Assembly (NCBI RefSeq): GCF_040905785.1
Contig: NZ_JBBDQW010000069.1
Coordinates: 1 to 64,000 of the forward strand
DNA: 64,000 nucleotides
Origin: Tistlia sp040905785
GTDB taxonomy: Bacteria > Pseudomonadota > Alphaproteobacteria > Kiloniellales > DSM-21159
Direction of reading: 5' to 3'
The notes under the pieces are model-generated. The model ran no database searches. It saw nothing but the letters and a program-made list of their open reading frames with translations, and had not been told where the DNA came from. The first letter of the stretch is position 1. Each line of letters begins with the position of its first letter. Shown in pieces: positions 38,547 through 46,373 of this stretch. The position numbers were made by a program, and so were the translations under genes.

Positions 38547-39407
38547 ATGTCCGAGACCCAGGCCCCGCGCCCGCTGGCCGGCCGCGCGCCCAAGCTGAAG
38601 ACGCCGCCGGGAACCACCGACACCCATATCCACATCTTCAGCGAGGGCCACGCCGGCCAGCCGGGCGGGCCGCCGATGCCGGCGCCGGCGACGGTCGCCG
38701 ACTACCGCCGCTTCCAGAAGTGGCTGGGGCTGGAGCGGGCCGTGGTCGTGCAGAGCAACGCCTACCAGCTCGACAACGCCTGCCTGCTCGAGGCGCTGGC
38801 CGACTTCGGCGGCGACGCCCGCGGCATCGCCGCCGTGACGCCTGAGACCCCGGAGGCGGAGCTGGAGCGCATGACCGCTGCCGGCGTGCTGGGCGCGCGC
38901 ATCATGAACCTGCCGGGCGGCGCCGTCGGGCTCGACCGGCTGGAGGCCGTGGCGGCGCGGGTCCGGCCCTTCGGCTGGCACGTCATCGTCCAGCTCGACG
39001 GGCGCCAGCTGCCCGACCACGAGGCCGTCCTGAAGCGCCTGGAGGGGCCCTACGTCGTCGATCACGTCGGCAAGTTCCTGGAGCCGGTGGCGCTCGACCA
39101 TGCCGCCTTCCGCTGCCTGCTCGGCCTGGTCGAGCGGGGCAACTGCTACGTCAAGCTGTCGGCCGCCTACGAGACCTCGCAGAGCGGGGCGCCGGACTAC
39201 CGCGACGTCGGGCGGCTCGCCCGGGCGCTGGTCGAGGCGGCGCCGGAGCGGATGCTCTGGGCCAGCAACTGGCCCCACGTCGGCGTGCCGCGCGAGCGCT
39301 ACCCCGACGACGTCGACCTGCTCGACGTGCTGCTCGAGTGGGCGCCCGACGAGACGGTGCGGCGAGGGATTTTGGTCGACAACCCGGCGCGCCTTTACGG
39401 ATTCTGA
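38547..39407 (+). CDS. gli: D-galactarolactone isomerase (amidohydrolase superfamily)
   Basis: 286 residues, COG3618-type amidohydrolase. It begins its barrel with DTHIHIF (His27, His29) and has GARIMNLPGGAV, VQLDGRQLPDH, YVVDHVGKF, and ASNWPHVGV with the usual Asn-Trp-Pro-His. In Agrobacterium the equivalent gene product isomerises galactaro-1,5-lactone to the 1,4-lactone, feeding Gci. An AGGAGAG precedes the start, 8 bp after gci. Its last 13 bp overlap, antisense, the end of the nsrR-like gene. Confidence 0.88.
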   Translation: MSETQAPRPLAGRAPKLKTPPGTTDTHIHIFSEGHAGQPGGPPMPAPATVADYRRFQKWLGLERAVVVQSNAYQLDNACLLEALADFGGDARGIAAVTPETPEAELERMTAAGVLGARIMNLPGGAVGLDRLEAVAARVRPFGWHVIVQLDGRQLPDHEAVLKRLEGPYVVDHVGKFLEPVALDHAAFRCLLGLVERGNCYVKLSAAYETSQSGAPDYRDVGRLARALVEAAPERMLWASNWPHVGVPRERYPDDVDLLDVLLEWAPDETVRRGILVDNPARLYGF

Positions 39408-39865
39408 GACGCGCCTGCGGGGAGGGCGGGGGCCGGCGCCCTGAGGCTGCTCCACAGGGCATCGGGGCGGGCCACGAGGTCCGCCAGCGTGTAGCCGTCC
39501 AGCACCGCCACGAAAGCCTCGAGGGCCTCGCGCAGCGCGCCGCGTAGGCGGCAGGCGCCGGTGATGACGCAGCGATTGTGCGCGGCGTCGAAGCACTCGA
39601 CCAGGGCGAAGCTGTCCTCGGTGGTCCGCACGACCGCGCCGATGCAGATCTCGGCGGCCGGCCGGCCGAGACGCAGGCCGCCGCCGCGCCCGCGCACGGT
39701 CTCGATAAAGCCCTCGCGCCCGAGCTCGAGCGCGATCTTCATCAGGTGGTTGCGCGAGATGCGGTAGTCGCTCGCGACCTCCTGAATGGTGACCAGGCCG
39801 CGCGGCTCGATGGCGAGGCGCATCAGCAGGCGCAGGGCGTAGTCGCTGTGGCGGGTGAGCTGCAT
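39395..39865 (-). CDS. nsrR: Rrf2-family regulator, NsrR type (nitric-oxide sensing)
   Basis: 156 residues. The N-terminal winged helix (MQLTRHSDYALRLLMRLA, with ISRNHLMKI) is typical of NsrR. Three cysteines placed for an Fe-S cluster follow, Cys91, Cys99 and Cys105 (ECFDAAHNRC, TGACRLRG), plus Cys74. NsrR loses repression when NO attacks its cluster. The ATG at 39865 matches where homologues begin. It is divergent from a truncated haemoglobin gene, and NsrR-like half-sites lie close to both starts, implying autoregulation and control of the globin. Confidence 0.9.
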   Translation of the reverse strand: MQLTRHSDYALRLLMRLAIEPRGLVTIQEVASDYRISRNHLMKIALELGREGFIETVRGRGGGLRLGRPAAEICIGAVVRTTEDSFALVECFDAAHNRCVITGACRLRGALREALEAFVAVLDGYTLADLVARPDALWSSLRAPAPALPAGASQNP

Positions 39866-39883
39866 GGGGGCGCCGGCGGTTAA

Positions 39884-39892
39884 AAGATGCAT
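39884..39892. promoter_or_regulatory. NsrR-like half-site near nsrR
   Basis: AAGATGCAT within TAAAAGATGCATCATAG, 19 bp before the nsrR start. The core GATGCATC is itself palindromic. It matches the NsrR half-site AAGATGCAYTT in its first nine positions. Confidence 0.6.
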
Positions 39893-39934
39893 CATAGGTA
39901 TTGCTTTTGGGCGGCGTCGGCAATAGCCTCGCAA

Positions 39935-39943
39935 AAGATGCAT
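39935..39943. promoter_or_regulatory. NsrR-like half-site near the globin gene
   Basis: AAGATGCAT continuing as AAGATGCATTTT, an exact 11-bp match to the NsrR half-site AAGATGCAYTT, 27 bp before the globin start. It is 51 bp from the half-site near nsrR. Confidence 0.68.
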
Positions 39944-39969
39944 TTTCACTACCTGTTTGAGACGACCTC

Positions 39970-40425
39970 ATGGAACAAGCGCCTCTGCACCCCAACCCCC
40001 TGCGGCTGCCCGTCCATCCGAGGATCGACGAAGCGCTGATCGAGCGGCTGGTCCGGGCCTTCTACGGCCGGGTCGCCCGGGACCCCGAGCTGGGCCCGAT
40101 CTTCGCCGCGGCGCTCGGCGAGAGCTGGGAGCCGCATCTGCAGAAGATGTTCGCCTTCTGGTCGTCGGTGACCCTGATGACCGGCCGCTACAAGGGCAAG
40201 CCGGTGCCGGCGCATCAGCGCCTGTCGGGCGTTGCGCCGCATCATTTCGAGATCTGGCTGGGGCTGTTCCGCGAAACCGCCGAAGCGCTCTGCGAGCCGG
40301 AGGTCGCCGAGATCTTCGTCGTCCGCGCTGAGCGCATCGCCGAGAGCCTGCAGCTCGCCCTCTTCTACAGGCCCGGCCTGTCGCCCGCCTTCGGGGCCGC
40401 CTCGCCGGGCGAGTCGAGCCGCTGA
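39970..40425 (+). CDS. Group III truncated haemoglobin
   Basis: 151 residues. The pattern MFAFWSSVTLMTGRYKGKPVPAHQ, followed by HHFEIWLGLFRETA with the proximal histidine region, is that of group III (P-type) truncated globins. Campylobacter Ctb is one example. These bind O2 and NO, and many are under NO control. An NsrR-like site directly upstream and the divergent nsrR gene point to NO detoxification or sensing. It is followed after 19 bp by a small membrane protein gene in the same direction. Confidence 0.88.
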   Translation: MEQAPLHPNPLRLPVHPRIDEALIERLVRAFYGRVARDPELGPIFAAALGESWEPHLQKMFAFWSSVTLMTGRYKGKPVPAHQRLSGVAPHHFEIWLGLFRETAEALCEPEVAEIFVVRAERIAESLQLALFYRPGLSPAFGAASPGESSR

Positions 40426-40444
40426 CACTGGAAAGGATGGAACG

Positions 40445-40972
40445 ATGGAAGGACTTGCCGAACGCTTGCCGGCCGAAGGCCTCGAGGCGGACCGCCTGCC
40501 GCCGGAGACCCCCTCTGCCCCGGTGCAGCCCCGCACCCGGATCCTGGAGGTCCCGCGCGGCCCCGCTCCGGCGCCCGCCAACGATCTCGTGTCCGCCGCA
40601 CCCTCCAACGAGCGCAGCCTCGGCGAGGAGCTCCACCCGGCCTGCTACGCCATCATCTTCGGCGCCGCCCTCTGGATCGTCGGCGTCTACGGCCTCGCCT
40701 TCGCGGCAGCGCCGCAGGCCCTCATGATGGTCGGCGTGTCCCTCAGCTTCCTGCTCGTCTACGGCGGCCTGCCCCTGGTCATGTGGCGCTCGCGTCCCCT
40801 CCCGCAGCGCGCGCGCCGCACCGGAGGCTTCGGGGCTTTCGCCCGGAGCCGTGTCGAGACCTGGACCGGCGCCATCCACGGCCGCGAGGCGACGACCCAG
40901 ATGGCCATGATCCCCGTGGCCCTCGCGCTGGCGGCGACCGGTACGGCGCTGGCGATCGCGGCCGCGCGCTGA
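40445..40972 (+). CDS. Small membrane protein of unknown function downstream of the globin
   Basis: 175 residues. The first ~60 residues are proline-rich and probably unstructured. Then come two membrane helices (YAIIFGAALWIVGVYGLAFAA and LMMVGVSLSFLLVYGGLPLVM), a cytoplasmic basic stretch (RSRPLPQRARR), and a third helix at the end (MAMIPVALALAATGTALAIA). GGAAAGG precedes the start. The family is not recognised. Spacing suggests cotranscription with the NO-regulated globin. Confidence 0.75.
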   Translation: MEGLAERLPAEGLEADRLPPETPSAPVQPRTRILEVPRGPAPAPANDLVSAAPSNERSLGEELHPACYAIIFGAALWIVGVYGLAFAAAPQALMMVGVSLSFLLVYGGLPLVMWRSRPLPQRARRTGGFGAFARSRVETWTGAIHGREATTQMAMIPVALALAATGTALAIAAAR

Positions 40973-41306
40973 AGCGACACCGCCGCGCCACCCGTCGCCG
41001 CAGGCAGTTGCCGGACGGAACCATCGTCACCCTTGCCTGTTCCAAGGACAGGGGCGGAGGGCACGGCGGGCTCCGGCGCGGCCGCCCCTCGAACCCACGG
41101 CGAGCGCCCGGCGGCCCGAGCCGCTAGGCCGAGCAGCAATCCAAGGCACTCGCGGAGGGGGGGGCGCTCGTATTGCGAGCGTTTGCGGAAAAGGAAATGC
41201 GACCGAAGATACAAAAAGTCACATCCGTTCGACACGACATCGCCGTAAAAGAAGGCGACAGTGGAGGTCGGGAGGCAGTGGCCACCAGGAAGAGCGAGGC
41301 TTCATC
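40973..41306. other. 334-bp intergenic stretch with no gene seen
   Basis: No supported coding frame. It contains a run of eight G (about 41157-41164) and then an unusually A-rich tract (GGAAAAGGAAATG through ACAAAAAGTCACATCC, about 41188-41227) that may be the promoter region of the small gene at 41307. A GGAAC at 41017 is followed after 16 bp by TGTT, a poor match to an EcfG promoter. Confidence 0.5.
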
Positions 41307-41525
41307 ATGACTACACCGGTGTTCGCAGAGCCGACTGTCGAAGACATGCTGGCGGATCCGATCGTCCGGCTGGTGATGCAGCGCGATGGGGTCGAGGAAG
41401 CGGAGCTCCGCCTCACGCTGCGCCGGCTGGCGGCGGCCCGGACCTGCATCCGGAACGGGCGTGACGGCCGGGCGCGGTCCGCGCCCGCCCCGGATGCCGA
41501 CGCGGTTGCCGCCGCCGAAGGCTAG
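41307..41525 (+). CDS. Small hypothetical protein, 72 residues
   Basis: The first ~50 residues (MTTPVFAEPTVEDMLADPIVRLVMQRDGVEEAELRLTLRRLAAA) look helical and gene-like, followed by a low-complexity Arg/Ala tail. A GAGG lies 7 nt before the ATG, and an A-rich likely promoter tract is upstream. A strong terminator starts 58 bp after the stop. These signals support a real gene of unknown function. Confidence 0.6.
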   Translation: MTTPVFAEPTVEDMLADPIVRLVMQRDGVEEAELRLTLRRLAAARTCIRNGRDGRARSAPAPDADAVAAAEG

Positions 41526-41582
41526 CAGGCCCGGCTCGGCTTCCCCGTTACCGACCCAGCCAGATCCCGACCCAGAGAGTTT

Positions 41583-41616
41583 GACCCCGGGCGCCGCTGC
41601 GCCCGGGGTCTTCTTG
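41583..41616. terminator. Intrinsic terminator
   Basis: A 12-bp GC stem (GACCCCGGGCGC at 41583-41594 with its complement at 41599-41610), a 4-nt loop CGCT and then TTCTTG. It lies between the small gene and the convergent SDR gene and could act on the plus-strand transcript. Confidence 0.85.
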
Positions 41617-41639
41617 TGCGGCGACCGCGCTGCGCGAAA

Positions 41640-42488
41640 TCAGGAGCCGACGACGCGGCCGCCGTTGGGGTGCAGGACTTGGCCGGTCATGTAGGAAGCT
41701 TCCTCCGAGGCGAGGAAGACGTAGCAGGGGGCGACCTCGTTTGGCTGCCCGGCCCGCTCCATCGGCGACGACTTGCCGTGCTGCGCGACCTTCTCGGGGC
41801 CGAAGGAGGCCGGGATCAGCGGCGTCCAGATCGGGCCCGGCGCGACCGCGTTGACCCTGATCTGCTTGTCGACCAGCGCCTGCGAGAGCGAGCGGGTGAA
41901 GGCGACGATGGCACCCTTGGTCGCGGCGTAGTCGATCAGCGTCTTGTGGCCCTGGTAGGCCGTGATCGAGGTCGAGTTCACGATTGCCGCGCCGGGCTTC
42001 AGGTGCGGCATCGCCGCCTTGGTCAGATAGAAGAAGCTGAAGATGTTGGTGCGGAAGGTGCGCTCCATCTGGGCCGTGTCGAACTGGGCGAAGTCGTCGG
42101 TCTCGTGCTGCTCCGCCGCGTTGTTGACCAGGACGTCGAGCCGCCCGAAGCGCTTGAGCGTCTGCGCCACGGCGTCGCGGCAGAAGGCCTCGTCCCCGAT
42201 GTCGCCGGCGATCGCCAGGGCCGGGCGGCCCTCTTCCTCGACCAGCCGCACGGTGTCCTCGGCGTCCTCCGTCTCGTCGAGGTAGAGGATGGCGACGGCG
42301 GCGCCTTCGCGGGCCATGGCCAGGGCGACGGCGCGGCCGATGCCGCTGTCGCCGCCACTGATCAGCGCGACCTTGTCGGCCAGCCTGCCGCTGCCGGGAA
42401 AGCGCGGGCGGCAGTCCGGCTCCGGCGTCATCTCGCGCTCGTCGCCGGGCTGGTCCTGTTGCTGAGGGGGCTGCAGGTGCTCGTTCAT
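41640..42488 (-). CDS. Short-chain dehydrogenase/reductase, YghA/YdaD-like stress type
   Basis: 282 residues. It has a ~38-residue N-terminal extension rich in Gln/Pro (HLQPPQQQDQPGDERE), then the SDR Rossmann motif (ALISGGDSGIGRAVA), NNAAEQHE, and the catalytic Ser and Tyr-x-x-x-Lys (STSITAY, YAATKGA). The extended form, often annotated glucose-1-dehydrogenase-like, is common among general-stress genes. An EcfG-type promoter lies upstream. It is divergent from a YihY-family gene. Confidence 0.9.
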   Translation of the reverse strand: MNEHLQPPQQQDQPGDEREMTPEPDCRPRFPGSGRLADKVALISGGDSGIGRAVALAMAREGAAVAILYLDETEDAEDTVRLVEEEGRPALAIAGDIGDEAFCRDAVAQTLKRFGRLDVLVNNAAEQHETDDFAQFDTAQMERTFRTNIFSFFYLTKAAMPHLKPGAAIVNSTSITAYQGHKTLIDYAATKGAIVAFTRSLSQALVDKQIRVNAVAPGPIWTPLIPASFGPEKVAQHGKSSPMERAGQPNEVAPCYVFLASEEASYMTGQVLHPNGGRVVGS

Positions 42489-42550
42489 CGGGTTCCTCTG
42501 GGCTGGGGCCGCTCGTGGGGGCGAGCGCCCGGTGAAGGGTCTGCCTGTAG

Positions 42551-42575
42551 GACGCCGGCGCGCCGCCGGCGTTCC
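42551..42575 (-). promoter_or_regulatory. Candidate EcfG (general stress sigma) promoter for the SDR gene
   Basis: On the minus strand GGAAC (42575-42571) is followed by 16 bp and CGTC (42554-42551). The alphaproteobacterial EcfG consensus is GGAAC-N16/17-CGTT, so this is one mismatch away. It ends 63 bp before the SDR start. Confidence 0.5.
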
Positions 42576-42603
42576 TTCGCCGGCTGCCCCGCCCAGGCGG
42601 CGC

Positions 42604-42629
42604 GGAACCTTCGCGGCGGAGGAAAGGTT
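42604..42629 (+). promoter_or_regulatory. Candidate EcfG promoter for the YihY-type gene
   Basis: GGAAC (42604-42608), 17 bp, then GGTT (42626-42629), one mismatch from GGAAC-N17-CGTT. The same stretch forms an inverted repeat GAACCTT/AAAGGTTC (42605-42630). It ends about 33 bp before the earliest start of the next gene. Confidence 0.4.
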
Positions 42630-42661
42630 CTGCGGGCGAGCCCCTCGCCCAGCCTCTCCCC

Positions 42662-43669
42662 TTGGACAGGAACGAGCCTTTGACCGATCGATCCGGCCGC
42701 AGTGCCGACCAGCCGGGGAAGATTCCCCCGCGGGGCTGGCTGCAATCGATCTGGCGGGTCAAGGACGAGATCGGCCGCGACAATATCGGGATCGTCGCCG
42801 GCGGCGTCTCCTTCTACGCCTTCCTGGCGATCTTCCCGGCGCTCGCCGCGGCCGGCATGATCTGGGGCGCGGTGGCCGATCCCGCCGTGGTCCGCGAGCA
42901 GCTCGCCGCCTGGCGCGGGGTCATTCCGCCGGCCGCCTACGAGATCCTCGACGACCAGCTGACGCAAGTTTCGAGCAGCCCCGCAAATGCCCTCAGCCTC
43001 GGCGCCGCCTTCAGCCTGCTGCTGGCGCTCTGGAGCTCGACCAAGGGCGTGAAGTCGCTGATGGCCGCCATGAACATCGCCTACGGCGAGACCGAGCGGC
43101 GCGGCTGGTTCAAGCTCAACCTCGTCGCCCTGGCGCTGACCGTGGGCGCGATCCTGATGGGCCTGACCGCGATCGCCGCGGTCGCCGTCGCACCGGCGCT
43201 GCTCGCCTTTCTCGACCTCGGATTCGCCGCCACGCTGGCGCTCGCCGCACTGCGCTGGGGCGGCATGCTGGTCCTGGTCATGGTCGGCCTCGCCGTTCTC
43301 TACCGCTGGGGCCCGTCGCGGCGCGATGCGCGGCTGTGCTGGGTGACGCCCGGCGCCGTGGTCGCGACCCTGCTGTGGCTGATCGCCTCGGCGGGCTTCT
43401 CGATCTATGTCGCGAACTTCGCCAACTACAACGAGACCTTCGGCGCGCTCGGCGCGGTGGTCATCCTGCTGATGTGGTTCTGGCTGACCGGCTACGCGAT
43501 CTGCCTGGGCGCCGAGCTGAACTGCCAGCTCGAGCTGCAGACCGCGCGCGACACCACGGTCGGTCCCGAGCGGCCCATGGGCGAGCGCGGCGCCTACGCC
43601 GCCGACCACGTCGCCGGCGAGCGCTCCGAGCCGGCGCCGCACGGCCCGGTCGGCGTCAAGCCGGGCTGA
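42662..43669 (+). CDS. YihY/UPF0761 (BrkB) family inner-membrane protein
   Basis: 335 residues with about six membrane helices and the family stretch GIVAGGVSFYAFLAIFPAL near residue 45 and LLMWFWLTGYAICLGAELN at the end. Once called ribonuclease BN, the family is now regarded as a transport- or envelope-type protein of unknown substrate. No ATG or GTG fits. The start is TTG at 42662, or more likely TTG at 42680, which has AGGA about 8 nt before it. It ends 6 bp before the convergent PQQ dehydrogenase gene. Confidence 0.85.
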   Translation: MDRNEPLTDRSGRSADQPGKIPPRGWLQSIWRVKDEIGRDNIGIVAGGVSFYAFLAIFPALAAAGMIWGAVADPAVVREQLAAWRGVIPPAAYEILDDQLTQVSSSPANALSLGAAFSLLLALWSSTKGVKSLMAAMNIAYGETERRGWFKLNLVALALTVGAILMGLTAIAAVAVAPALLAFLDLGFAATLALAALRWGGMLVLVMVGLAVLYRWGPSRRDARLCWVTPGAVVATLLWLIASAGFSIYVANFANYNETFGALGAVVILLMWFWLTGYAICLGAELNCQLELQTARDTTVGPERPMGERGAYAADHVAGERSEPAPHGPVGVKPG

Positions 43670-43675
43670 GGTGGT

Positions 43676-46027
43676 TTACCGCTCCGGCAACGCATAGGCG
43701 ATGATCCAGTCCCCGGCCTTGGTGTCGACCGAGCCGTGGCCGCCTGCGACGGCGAGGACGTATTGCCGGCCGTCGGCGCCGCGGTAGCTCATCGGCGTCG
43801 CCTGGCCGCCGGCCGGCAGGCGGGCACGCCAGAGCTCGGCCCCGTCGGTCACCTCGTAGGCGCGCAGGTAGTAGTCCAGGGTCCCGCTCATGAAGGCCAG
43901 GCCGCTGGCGGTGATTATCGGGCCGCCGAGCGAGGGCACGCCGAGCTCGAAGGGCAGGGGCAGCGGCGAGAGGTCGCGGATCGTGCCGTTGCGGTGCTGC
44001 CAGACGGTCTCGCCGGTCTCAAGGTCGATACCGGCGATGGTGCCCCAGGGCGGCGCGTGACAGGGCACGCGCAAGCCGAGCGGCGAGGTGAAGGGCGCCA
44101 TGGCGGCGGCGAAGGGCGCCCCGTAGTTCTCGTTGAGCCCCGGCGCGCCGTCGGAGACGTAGTTGGTCGTCTCGTCGGCACGCTCGATCAGTCGCGTGGT
44201 GAAGGCGAAGTAGACCGGCGTCGCAACGATCACCTGGCGCAGCGGGTCGATCGCGACGCCGCCCCAGTTGAAGGAGCCGAAGTTGCCGGGATACACGATC
44301 GTGCCCTGGGTCGAGGGCGGCGTGTAACGACCCTCGTAGCGCAGCTGCCGGAAGGCGATGCGGCAGGCCAGCTGGTCGAAGGGCGTGAGGCCCCACATGT
44401 CACGCTCGTCGAGCGGCGGCGGGTTGAAGGAGATCGCCGAGACGGGCTGGGTCTCGGCCGTGAAGTCGCCCGCCGCGGCCCCCTGTGGCGCCGGCACTTC
44501 GGTGACCGGCAGGATCGGCTCGCCGGTCCGCCGGTCCAGGACGAAGATCTCGCCCTGCTTGGTCGCCTGGACCAGCGCCGGCACCGTCTCGCCGCCGCGC
44601 TGCAGGTCGACGAGCTGCGGCTGCGCCGGCACGTCCATGTCCCAGAGGTCGTGGTGCACGGTCTGGAAGACCCAGCGGACCTCGCCGGTCGCCAGGTCGA
44701 GGGCGGTGACCGAGGAGGAGAAGCGCTCGGTCTCGGGCGTACGATCGCCGCCCCACTGGTCGGGCGGCGCGTTGCCGAGCGGCAGGTAGACCAAGCCGAG
44801 CTCGGCGTCGACGCTGAGGGGCGCCCAGGCGTTCGGCGAGTTGGCCGTGTAGGTCTCGCCCTCGGCGATCGGCTCGATCGCCTCGGGATTGCCCGGGTCG
44901 AAGTTCCAGACCAGGGCGCCGCTGACCGCGTCGTAGGCACGGATCGCGCCCGAGGGATCGTTGACCGAGACGTTGTCGTTGACCGCGCCGCCGATCACCA
45001 CCAGGCCCTCGGCCACGGCCGGCGGCGAGGTCGAGTAGTAGAAGCCCGCCTTGACGTTCGGCATGTTGGCCCAGAGGTCGACCGCACCCTCCTCGCCGAA
45101 GCCCGGGCAGGGCTGGCCGCTGGAGGCGTCGAGGGCGAAGAGCCGCGCGTCCGCCGTCGGCAGGTAGATGCGCGCCGGGCAGGCCGTGCCGTCGGGCAGG
45201 TTCGGCGGTTCGTAGTAGGAGACGCCGCGGCAGGTCTGGTGCTGGCGGTCGCTGTTCTTGTCGGCCCCTGGGTCGAAGCGCCAGCGCTCGGCGCCGGTCA
45301 CGGGATCGAGGGCGATGGCGATCGAATGGGGCGTGCAGATATAGAGCGTGTCGCCGACCTTGATCGGCGTCACCTCGTAGGTCGTCTCCACGGGATCGCC
45401 GGGGCCGCGCAGGTCGCCGGTGCGGTACGACCAGGCCTGCTCCAGCTCGGTCACGTTGGCCGGCGTGATCTCCGCCAGCGGCACGTAGCGGTTGCCGCCC
45501 GGCGTGCGGCCGTAGTGCGGCCAGTCGGCCTCTGGAATGCCCTCGGCGAGCGCGCGCCCCGAGGCCGCTTCGGCCTGCCGCTCGGGCAGGCTGCCGCGGA
45601 TGCCCCAATCGTCGGTGGCGAGGGCGTAGACGCCGACGCCGAGCGCGGCGACCACCGCCAGGGCGAGCGGCAGCCCGGCCGCCGACAGGGCCCCCGGCCG
45701 CGGCGCCTGCTCGCTGCGGCGCAGGCGGCCGGCGACCCAGGGCATCAGCAGCCACAGGCCGATCAGCGCGATGACGTCGCCGCGCGGCGCCAGCTGCCAC
45801 CAGTCGAAGCCGACCTCCCAGACCGCCCAGGCCAGCGAGCCCGCGACAACCAGCGCGAAGACCCAGAGCGCCGCCGGCCGCCGCGCGAACAGCAGCCCGG
45901 CGGTGACCAGGAAGCCGAGTCCGGCGGCCAGGTAGTAGGGCGATCCGCCGAGCAGGAGGAGCCAGAGGCCGCCGCCGAGCAGGCCGAGCCCGAGCAGCGC
46001 GATGACGAGTGCCGTGCCGACGACCAT
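43676..46027 (-). CDS. Membrane-bound PQQ-dependent dehydrogenase, glucose/quinate type
   Basis: 783 residues. The first ~140 contain five membrane helices, as in membrane glucose dehydrogenase. The rest is a PQQ beta-propeller in the periplasm (AEITPANVTELEQAWSYRTG, HHDLWDMDVPAQPQLVDL, GGHGSVDTKAGDW near the end). It oxidises a sugar or cyclic alcohol and passes electrons to ubiquinone. Glucose, quinate or glycerol relatives cannot be separated by eye. GGAAAGGGG precedes the ATG at 46027. The tRNA-Leu gene lies just upstream on the same strand. Confidence 0.9.
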   Translation of the reverse strand: MVVGTALVIALLGLGLLGGGLWLLLLGGSPYYLAAGLGFLVTAGLLFARRPAALWVFALVVAGSLAWAVWEVGFDWWQLAPRGDVIALIGLWLLMPWVAGRLRRSEQAPRPGALSAAGLPLALAVVAALGVGVYALATDDWGIRGSLPERQAEAASGRALAEGIPEADWPHYGRTPGGNRYVPLAEITPANVTELEQAWSYRTGDLRGPGDPVETTYEVTPIKVGDTLYICTPHSIAIALDPVTGAERWRFDPGADKNSDRQHQTCRGVSYYEPPNLPDGTACPARIYLPTADARLFALDASSGQPCPGFGEEGAVDLWANMPNVKAGFYYSTSPPAVAEGLVVIGGAVNDNVSVNDPSGAIRAYDAVSGALVWNFDPGNPEAIEPIAEGETYTANSPNAWAPLSVDAELGLVYLPLGNAPPDQWGGDRTPETERFSSSVTALDLATGEVRWVFQTVHHDLWDMDVPAQPQLVDLQRGGETVPALVQATKQGEIFVLDRRTGEPILPVTEVPAPQGAAAGDFTAETQPVSAISFNPPPLDERDMWGLTPFDQLACRIAFRQLRYEGRYTPPSTQGTIVYPGNFGSFNWGGVAIDPLRQVIVATPVYFAFTTRLIERADETTNYVSDGAPGLNENYGAPFAAAMAPFTSPLGLRVPCHAPPWGTIAGIDLETGETVWQHRNGTIRDLSPLPLPFELGVPSLGGPIITASGLAFMSGTLDYYLRAYEVTDGAELWRARLPAGGQATPMSYRGADGRQYVLAVAGGHGSVDTKAGDWIIAYALPER

Positions 46028-46111
46028 AATGCCCCTTTCCGCGTGCAATCCTTGCACGAGACCAACCGGCGGGGCTGCCGCTTGGTTCCGCCCGCAAGCG
46101 GCAGGAGGCGC

Positions 46112-46200
46112 TGGTGGCCGCGGCCGGACTCGAACCGGCACTCGCGTTACCGCGAAGCAGATTTTAAGTCTGCTGTGTCTACCGATTCCACCACGCGGCC
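46112..46200 (-). tRNA. tRNA-Leu (anticodon UAA)
   Basis: An 89-nt cloverleaf on the minus strand. The acceptor stem GGCCGCG/CGCGGCC is perfect, the CCA end is encoded, and the D-arm contains GTGGAATCGGTAGACAC. The anticodon loop CTTAAAA gives UAA (46164-46166). A long variable arm (TTCGCGGTAACGCGAG) marks a class II tRNA and fits Leu. The T-arm is GCCGG-TTCGAGT-CCGGC. Confidence 0.97.
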
Positions 46201-46373
46201 CCAGGACCGCCCGGACGACAAGAGGCGGGCGGTCGGCTTCCTTGTGCAACGGCGGCGGACCGGAGCGCAAGCGGGGCGAGCCATGCCACAGTCCCCTGTC
46301 GGTCCGGAGCGGCTTCCGCAGCGCCGGCGGCTTCGCTAGGCTGGCGGCCGGTCCACCGCCGGGAGCCGCCGCC

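Noticed and set aside
41017..41041. GGAAC-N16-TGTT as an EcfG promoter
   Set aside because: The -10 part is poor, and the next gene starts almost 270 bp downstream with a more likely A-rich promoter region between.
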